Origin: Ruminococcus sp.
GTDB taxonomy: Bacteria > Bacillota > Clostridia > Oscillospirales > Ruminococcaceae
Reading direction: 5' to 3'
Length of the DNA: 64,000 nt
NCBI GenBank assembly: GCA_017626015.1
Contig: JAGAJO010000006.1
Location: forward strand, 62,001 to 126,000
Of this stretch, positions 8,396 through 17,622 are shown in pieces (position 1 is the stretch's first letter; each line of letters opens with the position of its first letter). The position numbers were made by a program, and so were the translations under genes. Under the pieces are notes generated by a model. That model saw only the letters and a list, made by a program, of their open reading frames with translations, had not been told where the DNA came from and searched no databases.

Positions 8396-8923
8396 ATGGA
8401 TAATAATAATTCGCCGCGAAACAGCGGCGCTTCGGGAGCTGCTGCGATCATTGTTGTGGGTATTTTCGTGATATGCGTGATATTCCTTTTTGCAAAGGGT
8501 CTGTTTTCCAGCAATTCGGCGGACGCTCCCTCGGGGCTGGATACCGCTACTATCAATACGGACGAGTCGGAGCCTTCGCCGGCGCAGACAAGCAGTACAG
8601 CTCAGGCGGATACATCGATGCCTGAAAGCTCCTCGGCGGACAGCCAGGGTCAGACGTCATCGGAAAGCGCTGCGGATTCTCAGGCAGATCAGTCGCTGGG
8701 AGTAATGTATATAACCGAATATGCTTATCTGCATACGGCGCCCTCCAACGACGCAGAAAACATCGTGTGTATGTCCCCAGGTATCGAGGTCACAGTTCTG
8801 GGATACGAGGATAACGGTTATGTGAAAGTGACATTTATGAATATCGACGGTCAGCTGACGGGATATATCTACAGGGATTATCTGTCTGAAACGCAGACGG
8901 TCAAGCCGGCGTGGGAGAGCTGA
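8396..8923 (+). CDS. Membrane-anchored protein with bacterial SH3-like domain
   Basis: A 175-residue protein with a TM segment at about residues 15-35, a Ser/Asp/Gln-rich spacer (about 40-100) and a C-terminal SH3b-like domain (about 105-170; YITEYAYLHTAPSNDAEN, GYIYRDYL). SH3b domains usually bind peptidoglycan peptides. It lies 37 nt after the LCP gene with a strong AAGGAGA 5 nt before ATG, so the two probably share a transcript and act at the cell wall. A longer in-frame reading to 8324 only overlaps the LCP gene and has no ribosome site. Confidence 0.8.
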   Translation: MDNNNSPRNSGASGAAAIIVVGIFVICVIFLFAKGLFSSNSADAPSGLDTATINTDESEPSPAQTSSTAQADTSMPESSSADSQGQTSSESAADSQADQSLGVMYITEYAYLHTAPSNDAENIVCMSPGIEVTVLGYEDNGYVKVTFMNIDGQLTGYIYRDYLSETQTVKPAWES

Positions 8924-8999
8924 AAGTGAAAATGTGTATGGGCGGAGCAATATCCGCCCGTTGCTGTTTACGGATATCTGCGGGAGAGGTGAGAATCTT

Positions 9000-9680
9000 G
9001 TGGCTAAGAATGCGGCGTATATAACGACCTCCTCGGGGGAAAGAATAGATTTTATACTTGACTGCTCTGACAGGAAGAGTATGTCGCTTTCCGTTCGTGA
9101 GGGAAAGCTGACGGTAAGAACTCCCAGACGGTTTGACAGCGGGGAGGTAAAAGGCTTTATAGAGGACAATCTCGAATGGATCCGCAAAAGTCTGAGTAAA
9201 ACTGCGGAAAGGTGCGGACTTCCCCGTAGCTTTGAAGCGGGAGAGAGGATACGTCTGCTGGGACAGGAGGTTATAATATCTCCGGAGATCTCAGATATAT
9301 ATTTTCCTCCGAGGCTTGAGGGAAACAGGCTTGTTGCGGCGGTTCGCAGCAGGGATCATGCCGTCCGCCAGATAAACGGGTTTATTTATTCCCTTGCTCA
9401 GCGGGAGATCGGGGAGAGCATGGAAAGGCTCTCACGTACCATGGGGCTTTATCCCCGAAAGGTAACTGTCAAATCTCTTGACGCCAGCTGGGGAAGATGC
9501 AGCTCCGGCGGGAATATATCGATAAATTATAAGGTCGTTACATTCCCTAAGAGGTGTATAGACTATGTGTGCGTCCATGAGCTTGCACATCTGCGTTTTA
9601 TGGATCACAGCAGGGATTTCTGGCGGCTGGTGGAAAAATACTGCCCCGACTGGCGTGAGATCAGAGCGGGTATGCGGTAA
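9000..9680 (+). CDS. YgjP/DUF45-type zinc metallopeptidase-like protein
   Basis: A 226-residue cytoplasmic protein of the YgjP/WLM-like group. The zinc motif is HELAH at residues 193-197, with a third ligand His203 in FMDHS. The characteristic SLDASWGRCSSGGNISIN segment precedes it. I start at GTG 9000, about 9 nt after AGAGGTGAG; the upstream ATG at 8934 lacks a ribosome site. The substrate is not established. It lies 76 nt after the SH3 protein and may be co-transcribed. Confidence 0.85.
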   Translation: MAKNAAYITTSSGERIDFILDCSDRKSMSLSVREGKLTVRTPRRFDSGEVKGFIEDNLEWIRKSLSKTAERCGLPRSFEAGERIRLLGQEVIISPEISDIYFPPRLEGNRLVAAVRSRDHAVRQINGFIYSLAQREIGESMERLSRTMGLYPRKVTVKSLDASWGRCSSGGNISINYKVVTFPKRCIDYVCVHELAHLRFMDHSRDFWRLVEKYCPDWREIRAGMR

Positions 9681-9899
9681 AACCGGGTCCTAAGGCGACA
9701 GCACCTGAAGGCGCCGGGATACGGGAATCAATTTTCAAAATACCAAACAAAATTTTGTATGTTTTTGTTGTCCTTTCCCCGCCGTACGGCGGAGAAAGGA
9801 CAACTCAGGCTTCTACATTCCGGACAAAAGTACGATGTTTGGTTATAATTAAAATGTTTGATCGTTAAAATTGATTTCCGTGGCATCATGAAAAATTAT
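9681..9899. other. Intergenic stretch with an isolated palindrome
   Basis: No coding potential seen. It holds a near-perfect inverted repeat at 9767-9804 (GTTGTCCTTTC arms around a GCCGTACGGC core) with no T-run on either side, so it is a poor terminator. The arms-plus-CCCCGCCG layout resembles the palindrome at 17574-17607. Confidence 0.6.
9767..9804. repeat. Palindrome, CCCCGCCG core
   Basis: Inverted repeat: 11-bp outer arms (GTTGTCCTTTC and GAAAGGACAAC) and an inner GCCG/CGGC stem. It may end transcription of the LCP-SH3-YgjP unit, or be the hairpin remnant of an interspersed repeat. Confidence 0.7.
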
Positions 9900-9900
9900 C

Positions 9901-9929
9901 TTGACTTTTAATTGCGGATAGTGTATAAT
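9901..9929 (+). promoter_or_regulatory. Sigma-A promoter of secA
   Basis: TTGACT at 9901-9906 and TATAAT at 9924-9929 with a 17-bp spacer, about 70 bp before the secA start. Confidence 0.88.
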
Positions 9930-10001
9930 ATAAAATGTATTTTTATATCTTTTGGAAAAACAGGGCTTATCACCCGATACAGAATAAAGGTGGCTAGAAC
10001 A

Positions 10002-12722
10002 ATGGGATTACTTGACAAAATATTCGGCAATTACTCTAAAAAAGAGCTTGCTAAAATCGAACCTATAAAGAATAAGGTGCTGGAGCTTGAGGAAAAGTAT
10101 TCGGCTATGTCGGATAAGGAGCTTGGAGAGCAGACCGCTGTCCTCAGAAGCAGACTGGACGAGCTTTCGGGACTTGACGACGTTCTTCCCGATGCCCTTG
10201 CGGTGTGCAGAGAGGCGGCTTACAGAGTTCTCGGCAAAAAGCCTTACCCCGTACAGATCATAGGAGCGATCGTACTGCATCAGGGACGTATCGCAGAGAT
10301 GAAGACGGGAGAAGGAAAGACCCTTGTCGCCTGCCTTGCGGCTTACGCAAATTCCCTGACGGGAAAGGGCGTTCACGTCGTTACGGTCAACGATTATCTG
10401 GCGAAGTTCCAGTCGGAGGAAATGGGTAAGGTTTTTAACTTCCTCAACACCTCTATCGGCTGCGTTCTTACCGGTATGGGCAAGGCTGAGAAGAGAGCGG
10501 CTTACAATGCGGATATCACCTACGGAACCAACAATGAATTCGGTTTTGACTATCTCCGTGACAACATGGTCATCTATAAGAAGGATAAGGTGCAGAGAGA
10601 GCATACCTTTGCTATCGTGGACGAGGTGGATTCCATACTTATCGACGAGGCGAGGACCCCTCTTATCATTTCGGGTCAGGGGGATAAGTCCACTCAGCTT
10701 TATACCCTTGCCGACAGGTTTGCCAAGACACTTAAGCCGGTAACGGTCGTAGAAATGGACGACAAGGCGGACAACGATCTGCTGGACGGCGACTATATCA
10801 TAGACGAAAAGGCAAAGACGGCGACCCTTACCAAGAGCGGAGTTAAAAAGGCTGAGAAGGCGTTCAACGTAATAAACCTTATGGACGCCGACAATATGAC
10901 CCTGGCGCATCATATAAATCAGGCAATAAAGGCTAACGGCGTTATGAAAAACGGCGTGGATTATATCGTCAAGGACGGCGAGGTGCTTATCGTTGACGAG
11001 TTTACAGGACGAGTTATGCAGGGCAGACGTTTCAACGACGGTCTGCACCAGGCTATCGAGGCCAAGGAGAAGGTGGAGGTCAAGAGAGAGTCAAAGACTA
11101 TCGCCACCATTACCTATCAGAATTATTTCAGGCTTTATTCAAAGCTGTCCGGTATGACCGGTACGGCTCTTACCGAGGAGGACGAGTTCAGGGAGATCTA
11201 CAAGCTGGACGTTATCGAGGTCCCCACCAACAAGCCTGTTATCAGGATAGATCACCCCGATGTTGTATACAAGACGGAAAAGGGCAAATACAACGCCGTT
11301 ATCGATCAGATAATCGAGTGTCACAAAAAGGGACAGCCTGTGCTTGTGGGTACTGTTTCCATAGAAAAATCGGAGTATCTGTCAAGACTGCTCAAGAACA
11401 AGGGTGTAAAGCATGAGGTGCTTAACGCCAAATACCATGATAAGGAAGCTATGATCGTAGCTCAGGCGGGCAAGTACGGCGCAGTTACGATAGCTACCAA
11501 CATGGCAGGACGAGGCACGGATATCATGCTGGGCGGAAATGCCGAGTACAGATCTCTGGCGCAGCTCCAGAAGGAGGGCTATACCGAGGAACAGGCATTG
11601 GAGGCTGCAAGCTTCTCAAATACCCAGGACGAGGAGATACTTACCGCAAGGAAGAGGTACAGAGAGCTGTATGCCCAGTATTCGGACGAGATCAAGGAGC
11701 TTGCCGAAAAGGTAAAGGAAGCGGGCGGACTTTATATAATCGGTACCGAAAGACACGAATCGAGACGTATCGACAACCAGCTCAGAGGACGTTCGGGACG
11801 TCAGGGCGACCCGGGAGAAAGCACGTTCTTCCTTTCGCTGGAGGACGATCTTATGAGGATATTTGGCGGAGACAGGATCACCGGAATGATGGATACCCTC
11901 AATGTAGACGAGAACACGCCGATACAGTCCAAGATGCTTTCAAGCGTTATAGAATCCTCCCAGAAGAAGATAGAGGGCAGGAACTTCAATATAAGAAAGA
12001 ACGTCCTAAATTACGATGACGTTATGAACACCCAGCGTGAGATCATTTACGGTCAGCGTCAGATGGTGCTTGACGGCGAGGATCTTCACAATTATATCCT
12101 TGACATGATAAAGGATTTCGTCACCGATTCGGTAAATATGTATATTGTGGGGGATATTCAGGACGACTGGAACCTTCAGGGACTTAAAGAAAGACTTATG
12201 GGTCTTATTACCGTTGAGGACGACTTCAACTACACTCCACAGCAGCTTGACGAGCTGACGAAGGAGGATATCGAGAAGATCCTTCTTGAAAGAGCGCTTA
12301 AGTTCTATGAAAAGAGGGAGGAGGATCTCGGTACCGAGCTGCTGCATGAGATCGAGAGGGTTTGTCTGCTTAAGGTGGTAGACACCAAGTGGATGGATCA
12401 CATAGACGATATGGAGGAGCTTAAGAAGGGAATAGGTCTGCGTTCCTACGGTCAGAAGAACCCTGTTGTCGAGTACCGTATGGAAGGAATGGAAATGTTC
12501 GACGCTATGATCGAGTCTATCCGTGAGGATACAGTAAGAATGCTGTTTACCATTCAGGTAAGGAAAAACACTGCCGCTCCTAAGCGTGAAAATGTGCTTA
12601 AGCCTGCCGAGCATCATAATATGACTGTCCGCAAGGCTAACAAGGTAGGCAGAAACGATCTTTGCCCCTGCGGAAGCGGTAAGAAATACAAAAACTGCTG
12701 CGGAGCAAACGAAGAGCAGTAG
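10002..12722 (+). CDS. secA: Preprotein translocase ATPase SecA
   Basis: A 906-residue motor ATPase that drives post-translational export through SecYEG at the membrane. Walker A is TGEGKT (102-107), Walker B-like DEVD (207-210) is followed by [10 protein letters not shown], the helicase motif [13 protein letters not shown] is present, and the C-terminal zinc-binding SEC-C tail [13 protein letters not shown] (Cys888, 890, 899, 900) is complete. The length is usual for clostridial SecA. I start at ATG 10002 ([10 protein letters not shown]) after AAAGGTGG; a longer frame to 9912 would begin inside the promoter. A hairpin terminator follows. It has its own promoter. Confidence 0.98.
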   Translation: MGLLDKIFGNYSKKELAKIEPIKNKVLELEEKYSAMSDKELGEQTAVLRSRLDELSGLDDVLPDALAVCREAAYRVLGKKPYPVQIIGAIVLHQGRIAEMKTGEGKTLVACLAAYANSLTGKGVHVVTVNDYLAKFQSEEMGKVFNFLNTSIGCVLTGMGKAEKRAAYNADITYGTNNEFGFDYLRDNMVIYKKDKVQREHTFAIVDEVDSILIDEARTPLIISGQGDKSTQLYTLADRFAKTLKPVTVVEMDDKADNDLLDGDYIIDEKAKTATLTKSGVKKAEKAFNVINLMDADNMTLAHHINQAIKANGVMKNGVDYIVKDGEVLIVDEFTGRVMQGRRFNDGLHQAIEAKEKVEVKRESKTIATITYQNYFRLYSKLSGMTGTALTEEDEFREIYKLDVIEVPTNKPVIRIDHPDVVYKTEKGKYNAVIDQIIECHKKGQPVLVGTVSIEKSEYLSRLLKNKGVKHEVLNAKYHDKEAMIVAQAGKYGAVTIATNMAGRGTDIMLGGNAEYRSLAQLQKEGYTEEQALEAASFSNTQDEEILTARKRYRELYAQYSDEIKELAEKVKEAGGLYIIGTERHESRRIDNQLRGRSGRQGDPGESTFFLSLEDDLMRIFGGDRITGMMDTLNVDENTPIQSKMLSSVIESSQKKIEGRNFNIRKNVLNYDDVMNTQREIIYGQRQMVLDGEDLHNYILDMIKDFVTDSVNMYIVGDIQDDWNLQGLKERLMGLITVEDDFNYTPQQLDELTKEDIEKILLERALKFYEKREEDLGTELLHEIERVCLLKVVDTKWMDHIDDMEELKKGIGLRSYGQKNPVVEYRMEGMEMFDAMIESIREDTVRMLFTIQVRKNTAAPKRENVLKPAEHHNMTVRKANKVGRNDLCPCGSGKKYKNCCGANEEQ

Positions 12723-12734
12723 AAGCTTTACAGG

Positions 12735-12760
12735 CAGGACGGCTATGACCGTCCTGTTTT
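12735..12760 (+). terminator. Terminator of secA
   Basis: CAGGACGG / CCGTCCTG stem (8 bp) with a 6-nt loop followed by TTTT. Confidence 0.85.
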
Positions 12761-12804
12761 GAAATAAATTAAAAAAGACAAAATCGAAATCGGGAGCTGG
12801 AATT

Positions 12805-14097
12805 ATGTCAACTGCATTCAGACCTGCGGATATACTTATTCCGCAGAATGTAAATAATGTTAATGATGCTGATAATATTATCAGCATGGAAAAATGGGCG
12901 GTAGTTGCCTGCGACCAGTATACCTCCGAGCCTGAGTACTGGGAGGACGTAAGTAAGATCGCCGGGGACGAAAGGTCTGCGCTGAACCTTATTCTGCCCG
13001 AGGTATATCTTGAAAATTCCGATGTTGACAGACGCATTGACAGGATACACGAAAATATGACCGAATACATAAATTCAGGCATATTCAAGGAATATAAGGA
13101 CAGCATGATATATGTTGAGCGAATACAGTCCGACGGAAAGCTTAGAGCGGGCATCGTGGGCATGATAGATCTGGAGCAGTACGATTATACCAAGGGCTCG
13201 AAGTCCGCAGTCAGAGCCACCGAAGCTACCGTTGTGGAGAGAATCCCTCCGAGGATCAAAGTCCGCAGGGGTGCGCCTGTGGAGCTTCCTCATATTATGA
13301 TACTGATAGATGATACCGACAGAACGGTGGTCGAACCGCTGGCGGATAAAAAATCCGCATTTGAAAAGGTATACGATTTCGACCTTATGAAAAACGGCGG
13401 ACATATCAGCGGGTATGTTATAGACAAGTCCTCTGAGGAAAAGGTGCTTGACGCACTGGAAAAGCTGGGGGATATGGACGCATTCAACGCAAAATACGGG
13501 CTTTCCGAGACTTCACCTCTTATTTATGCTATGGGCGACGGAAACCATTCCTTGGCTACCGCAAAGGAATTTTACGAGGAGCAGAAGCGGCTTAACCCGG
13601 ATAAGGATATGACAAAGGCGGCTTGCAGATACGCTCTTGTGGAAATAGTGAACCTTCATTCGCCCGCCCTTGAATTTGAAGCAATACACAGAATAGTCAC
13701 CGGCGTTGACGTAAACAAGCTTATGGCAGAAATGGTTATGGAGCTTGACCTTGCAGAGGATAAGTCCGCTCAGAAGATAACCGTCGTTCAGGACGGCAGA
13801 CATAAGGATATGTATATCCACAAGCCAAGCTCAAAGCTTACGGTGGGTTCATTGCAGAATTTCCTTGATAAATATATAGGGGAAAACGGCGGCAAGGTGG
13901 ATTATATCCACGGTGCGGAGGTCGTAGACGAGCTTTCAAGGAAGAAAGGCTCCGTGGGATTTCTCCTGCCCGATATGGCAAAGAGCGAGCTTTTCCCTAC
14001 GGTGATCGCAGACGGCGCACTGCCCAGAAAGACCTTTTCAATGGGTCACGCCGAGGACAAGCGTTTTTACATCGAGGCAAGAAGAATTGACGGGTGA
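12805..14097 (+). CDS. DUF1015 family protein
   Basis: A 430-residue soluble protein of the DUF1015 family, recognised by the N-terminal FRPADILIPQN, VACDQYTSEPEYW and the later YAMGDGNHSLATAK and YIHGAEVVDEL segments. These are the conserved blocks of the family, whose biochemical function is not established; members often sit beside serine-pathway genes, but not here. There are no membrane segments and the length is normal. The start at ATG 12805 is preceded by a weak GGGAGCTGG. A 40-codon frame follows 20 nt downstream. Confidence 0.88.
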   Translation: MSTAFRPADILIPQNVNNVNDADNIISMEKWAVVACDQYTSEPEYWEDVSKIAGDERSALNLILPEVYLENSDVDRRIDRIHENMTEYINSGIFKEYKDSMIYVERIQSDGKLRAGIVGMIDLEQYDYTKGSKSAVRATEATVVERIPPRIKVRRGAPVELPHIMILIDDTDRTVVEPLADKKSAFEKVYDFDLMKNGGHISGYVIDKSSEEKVLDALEKLGDMDAFNAKYGLSETSPLIYAMGDGNHSLATAKEFYEEQKRLNPDKDMTKAACRYALVEIVNLHSPALEFEAIHRIVTGVDVNKLMAEMVMELDLAEDKSAQKITVVQDGRHKDMYIHKPSSKLTVGSLQNFLDKYIGENGGKVDYIHGAEVVDELSRKKGSVGFLLPDMAKSELFPTVIADGALPRKTFSMGHAEDKRFYIEARRIDG

Positions 14098-14117
14098 TCC
14101 CGCAGACAGAGGGGCTT

Positions 14118-14240
14118 ATGTATTACTGGGGCAGGAAAAATGTCTCGGGGATAATTACAATGCCTATGACAAAGCATCAGATAATGCATCTCAACGATTG
14201 CGGGAAGATCATTGAATGGTACAATAAGAAAAAACAATAA
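14118..14240 (+). CDS. Small hypothetical protein, 40 aa
   Basis: A 40-codon frame (MYYWGRKNVSGIITMPMTKH...) ending just before the epimerase leader. It has a credible ribosome site (AGAGGGG a few nt before ATG) and sits between two same-strand genes. The composition is basic at the C-terminus (KKKQ), with no membrane segment or motif that I recognise. It may be a real small protein co-transcribed with the DUF1015 gene, or chance; its short length keeps confidence low. Confidence 0.4.
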   Translation: MYYWGRKNVSGIITMPMTKHQIMHLNDCGKIIEWYNKKKQ

Positions 14241-14283
14241 TTATATTCCGACAAAACAAATCTAACAAAAGGAGTAATAAGAA

Positions 14284-15453
14284 ATGATAATTTCAGAGGT
14301 AAAAAAAGAGCTTACCGATCACATAATCCCTTTCTGGAGCAAGCTGAGGGATGATGAAAACGGCGGATTTTACGGCTATATGGGCTACGATCTTACGCTT
14401 GACAAAAAAGCGGACAAGGGAGTGATACTCCATTCCAGAATACTTTGGTTCTATTCAAACGCATATCTTACCCTTAAGGACGAGAGCCTGCTGGACTATG
14501 CAAAGCACGCATATGAGTTCATTAAGGACAAGTGCGTTGACTATAAATACGGCGGAGTTTACTGGATGATGGATTATAAGGGCGAGCCTGCCGACGATAT
14601 GAAGCACACATATAATATCGCATTCGCAATTTATGCGCTTTCCTGTTATTACCGTGCAAGCGGAGATAAGGACGCTCTTGCGCTTGCATATAAGCTGTTT
14701 GACGATGTGGAGAACAATACCCTCGACGAGTACGGTTATCAAGAGGCGTTCGACAGAGAGTGGAATCTTGTTTCCAACGACGCATTGTCGGAAAACGGAC
14801 TTCATGCCGACAAGACAATGAACGCTATACTCCACCTTATCGAGGCTTACACCGAGCTTTATATTGCAGACGGAAACGAAAAGGTCGCCGAGAGACTTAA
14901 GTTCCAGCTTTTCCAGATGAGGGATATCGTGTATACCCCCGAAACCAATGCGCTCAAGGTATTTTTCGATACTAAGTTTGATCTTGTGGGAGATATCCAT
15001 TCCTTCGGTCATGATATAGAAGCTACATGGCTTATGGACAGAGCCTGCGACGCTCTTGGAGACGAGGAGCTGAAAAAGGAATTTTCACAGATGAATCTGA
15101 AGATCTCATCGAATATCAGAAATATCGCACTGGAGGACGGAGCGCTGAACAACGAGCGTGAAAATGACAAGATAGACCGCAAGAGAGTCTGGTGGGTAGA
15201 AGCGGAGTCGGTCGTAGGCTTTATCAACGCATATCAGCACAGCGGTGACAGAGAGTTCCTTGATTGTGCAAGCTCTGTATGGGAGTATATTAAGAGCGAT
15301 ATTATCGACAAGCGTGAAGGCTCTGAGTGGTTCTCGGAGGTTTCCTTCGAGCATAAGCCTCATGACTGGAAGGAGATCGTAGGTCCGTGGAAGTGTCCGT
15401 ATCACAACGGAAGAATGTGCATGGAGGTCATTTCCAGAGGGGTTGATTTCTGA
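14284..15453 (+). CDS. Cellobiose 2-epimerase (AGE superfamily)
   Basis: A 389-residue cytoplasmic (alpha/alpha)6-barrel enzyme that converts cellobiose to 4-O-beta-glucosyl-mannose (and epimerises other beta-1,4 disaccharides such as lactose). The length and the catalytic set match the R. albus enzyme residue for residue: Arg52, His184, His243 and Glu246 (in SFGHDIEATW), and His374 (CPYHNGR). It probably handles cellodextrin or mannan products made by the GH5 enzyme two genes downstream. No GH130 mannosylglucose phosphorylase, the usual next step, is in this window. The stop overlaps the next start (TGATG), so translation is coupled to the PHP gene. Confidence 0.96.
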   Translation: MIISEVKKELTDHIIPFWSKLRDDENGGFYGYMGYDLTLDKKADKGVILHSRILWFYSNAYLTLKDESLLDYAKHAYEFIKDKCVDYKYGGVYWMMDYKGEPADDMKHTYNIAFAIYALSCYYRASGDKDALALAYKLFDDVENNTLDEYGYQEAFDREWNLVSNDALSENGLHADKTMNAILHLIEAYTELYIADGNEKVAERLKFQLFQMRDIVYTPETNALKVFFDTKFDLVGDIHSFGHDIEATWLMDRACDALGDEELKKEFSQMNLKISSNIRNIALEDGALNNERENDKIDRKRVWWVEAESVVGFINAYQHSGDREFLDCASSVWEYIKSDIIDKREGSEWFSEVSFEHKPHDWKEIVGPWKCPYHNGRMCMEVISRGVDF

Positions 15454-16151
15454 TGTACCGCTACGAAACGCATCTTCATACCGCCGAGGGTTCAGCCTGT
15501 GCTTCCGCAAGCGGAGCGGAGCAGGCGAGACGCTATAAGGAGCTTGGCTACGACGGGATAATCGTCACAGATCATTTCTTCAACGGAAATACTGCCGTTA
15601 CCAACTACCTTGACTGGGAGGAAAGAGTAAACCGTTACTGCAAGGGATATGAGAACGCAAAGGCGGTGGGGGACGAGATAGGTCTGAAGGTTTTCTTCGG
15701 TATAGAATATTCCTATTTCGGCGCAGACCTGCTGACCTACGGGGTAGATAAGCAGTGGCTTCTGGAAAACGACAACATATGCGATATCAGCTTTTATCAG
15801 TATGCGGAAAGAGTTCACAAGGCGGGGGGGATACTTGTACACGCTCACCCCTTCCGTGAGGCGGACTGGTATATCCACGAGATAAAGCTTTTGCCGAAGT
15901 GGATAGACGCTGTGGAGGTCTACAACAGCGGAAACTGCAAAGAGGTCTACAATGACCGTGCAAAATGGTATGCAGAGCAGTTCGGATTTGTACAGACGGG
16001 CGGCACTGACAATCATCATCTTTGGGTGGATCCCGGACGCATAAGCGGCATTGAGACGGAGAAGGAGCTTTGCTCCATAGAGGACTATATTCAGGCAGTA
16101 AAAAACGGCGAAGTAACGCCGATAATTCCAAAGCAAAAGGCGGAGGAATAA
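15453..16151 (+). CDS. PHP-domain metal-dependent phosphoesterase
   Basis: A 232-residue cytoplasmic protein of the PHP fold. The first metal-binding motif HLHTAEG is at residues 7-13 (His7, His9), followed by VTDHFF, then HAHPFRE, and C-terminal GTDNHH; these supply the usual metal ligands. Substrates in the family are varied (histidinol phosphate, nucleotides, cyclic phosphates) and cannot be told from sequence. It overlaps the epimerase stop by 1 nt and is 34 bp before the GH5 gene, so it lies inside a sugar-use unit, where a phosphorylated sugar or nucleotide is a possible substrate. Confidence 0.88.
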   Translation: MYRYETHLHTAEGSACASASGAEQARRYKELGYDGIIVTDHFFNGNTAVTNYLDWEERVNRYCKGYENAKAVGDEIGLKVFFGIEYSYFGADLLTYGVDKQWLLENDNICDISFYQYAERVHKAGGILVHAHPFREADWYIHEIKLLPKWIDAVEVYNSGNCKEVYNDRAKWYAEQFGFVQTGGTDNHHLWVDPGRISGIETEKELCSIEDYIQAVKNGEVTPIIPKQKAEE

Positions 16152-16185
16152 GTGATCGGTAATATAACAGGAAAGGAAGATCGCA

Positions 16186-17376
16186 ATGAAAATCAAGAAA
16201 ATTCTGGCTTGCACTCTTGCACTGACAATGGGTATGGTAATGCTTACCTCCTGCGGTGACAAGAAGGACGACAGCAGCAAGTCATCTGGAACGACATCTG
16301 CCGCAGAGAATGACGGCAATTCGGGAGGTTCGGACGTGTCAAAGACTCATACTGACGATCCTATGACGGTCACCTCCGCCAAGGATCTGGTGGCGCAGAT
16401 GAAGTGCGGATGGAATCTGGGCAACACGTTGGACGCAACGGGCGGTTCGGGACTTGACGCAGAGGTATCGTGGCTGCCGACACCTAAGTATACCGATAAG
16501 ACTATGATCGATATGGTAAAGGAAGCGGGCTTCAATGTGCTTAGAGTACCGTGTTCATGGGGAACGCACATGGACGAAACGACCTACGAGGTAGACGGCG
16601 AGTGGATGGACAGAGTGCAGGAGATCGTGAATTACGGTATCGACAACGATATGTTCGTTATCCTCAACACCCACCACGAGGAGTGGTATATGCCGGTAGA
16701 ATCCGACGTTGAGGAGGATCTCAAGCAGTTGGAGGCGCTGTGGAAGCAGATAGCTGAACGGTTCAAGGGCTACGACGAGCATCTTATTTTTGAGGGCGTC
16801 AACGAACCCAGACTCAGGGGGGACGGAGCAGAATGGACAGGGACCTCCGAGTCAAGAGAGATAGTTAACAGGTATGCCAAGACCTTTGTTGAAACAGTAC
16901 GTGCAACGGGCGGCAACAATGCGGACAGATGTCTTATGGTAACTCCGTATGCTGCGTCTTCCTCGCCGACAAATATGCAGGCGCTGGAGCTTCCCGAGCA
17001 GAGCGACAAGCTGATAGTTTCTATCCACGCTTATCTGCCTTATTCCTTTGCGCTGGATACAAAGGGTACCGATGTGTACAATCCTGACGATACGTCTATA
17101 AAGGATCTTTTCTCAAACATCAAGACATATTTCCTCGACAACGATATTCCGGTCATTGTGGGCGAATTCGGCTCCGTGAACAAGGACAATCTTGAGGACA
17201 GGGTGCAATGCCTGACAGATTATCTTACGACCGCCAAGGAATACGGCGTACCGTGTGTATGGTGGGATAATTATGCAAGAGTAGGAAACGGAGAGAATTT
17301 CGGTCTGCTCAGCAGGGGAGAATACGATTGGTATTTCCCGGAAATGATGGAGGTTTTCAAAAACACATATCAGTGA
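16186..17376 (+). CDS. GH5 endoglucanase lipoprotein (GH5_4-like)
   Basis: A 396-residue cell-surface beta-glycanase. The signal peptide ends in lipobox LTSC with Cys23, followed by a Ser/Asp linker (24-60). The catalytic GH5 barrel follows: GWNLGNTLDA (about 85), acid/base Glu207 in FEGVNEPR, and nucleophile Glu327 in VIVGEFGS. The motif pattern fits subfamily 4, which cuts cellulose, xyloglucan or mixed-linkage glucan. There is no dockerin or binding module, so it is held on the cell by lipid and not by a cellulosome. It lies in one unit with the epimerase and PHP genes, with AAAGGAAG before ATG and a strong terminator after it. Confidence 0.95.
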   Translation: MKIKKILACTLALTMGMVMLTSCGDKKDDSSKSSGTTSAAENDGNSGGSDVSKTHTDDPMTVTSAKDLVAQMKCGWNLGNTLDATGGSGLDAEVSWLPTPKYTDKTMIDMVKEAGFNVLRVPCSWGTHMDETTYEVDGEWMDRVQEIVNYGIDNDMFVILNTHHEEWYMPVESDVEEDLKQLEALWKQIAERFKGYDEHLIFEGVNEPRLRGDGAEWTGTSESREIVNRYAKTFVETVRATGGNNADRCLMVTPYAASSSPTNMQALELPEQSDKLIVSIHAYLPYSFALDTKGTDVYNPDDTSIKDLFSNIKTYFLDNDIPVIVGEFGSVNKDNLEDRVQCLTDYLTTAKEYGVPCVWWDNYARVGNGENFGLLSRGEYDWYFPEMMEVFKNTYQ

Positions 17377-17408
17377 TCTGATCATACTGTATGAACGCAT
17401 AAATAAAC

Positions 17409-17445
17409 GGCGGACTGTTCGATATGAGCAGTCCGCCTAATTTTT
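17409..17445 (+). terminator. Terminator of the epimerase-PHP-GH5 unit
   Basis: A perfect 9-bp stem GGCGGACTG / CAGTCCGCC with an 11-nt loop, followed by TAATTTTT. Confidence 0.9.
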
Positions 17446-17607
17446 AGAAAAATCCCATTGGGACATTAAAGCGCAGGTTCAAGTGCGGCGCCGGAGCGCT
17501 TGCAGGGGTATCGTTCCCGCAGGAGCGAAATTCCCTATATGCAGGAGTTTCGCATATAATGATTTATTCAGGGGTATCTCTCCCCGCCGAAGGCAGGGAG
17601 AGATACC
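17446..17607 (-). repeat. Decayed, inverted copy of interspersed repeat family A
   Basis: The first 60 bp read like the reverse complement of the right ends of the copies at 19.5 and 37.3 kb: ATTAAAGCGCAGGTTCAAG and GGAGCGCTTGCAGGGG here, against CTAAAGCGCAGGCTCAAG and AGAGCGCTTGCGGGGG there; CCCGCAGGAGCGAAA is identical. The distal hairpin of the family is replaced by a different 14-bp palindrome (17574-17607, arms GGTATCTCTCCC). The element sits between convergent genes. Confidence 0.8.
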
Positions 17608-17622
17608 TTAATCAGTCTTTTC

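Noticed and set aside
10008-11048. 346-codon minus-strand frame opposite secA
   Set aside because: Shadow of the secA codon pattern; no conserved features.
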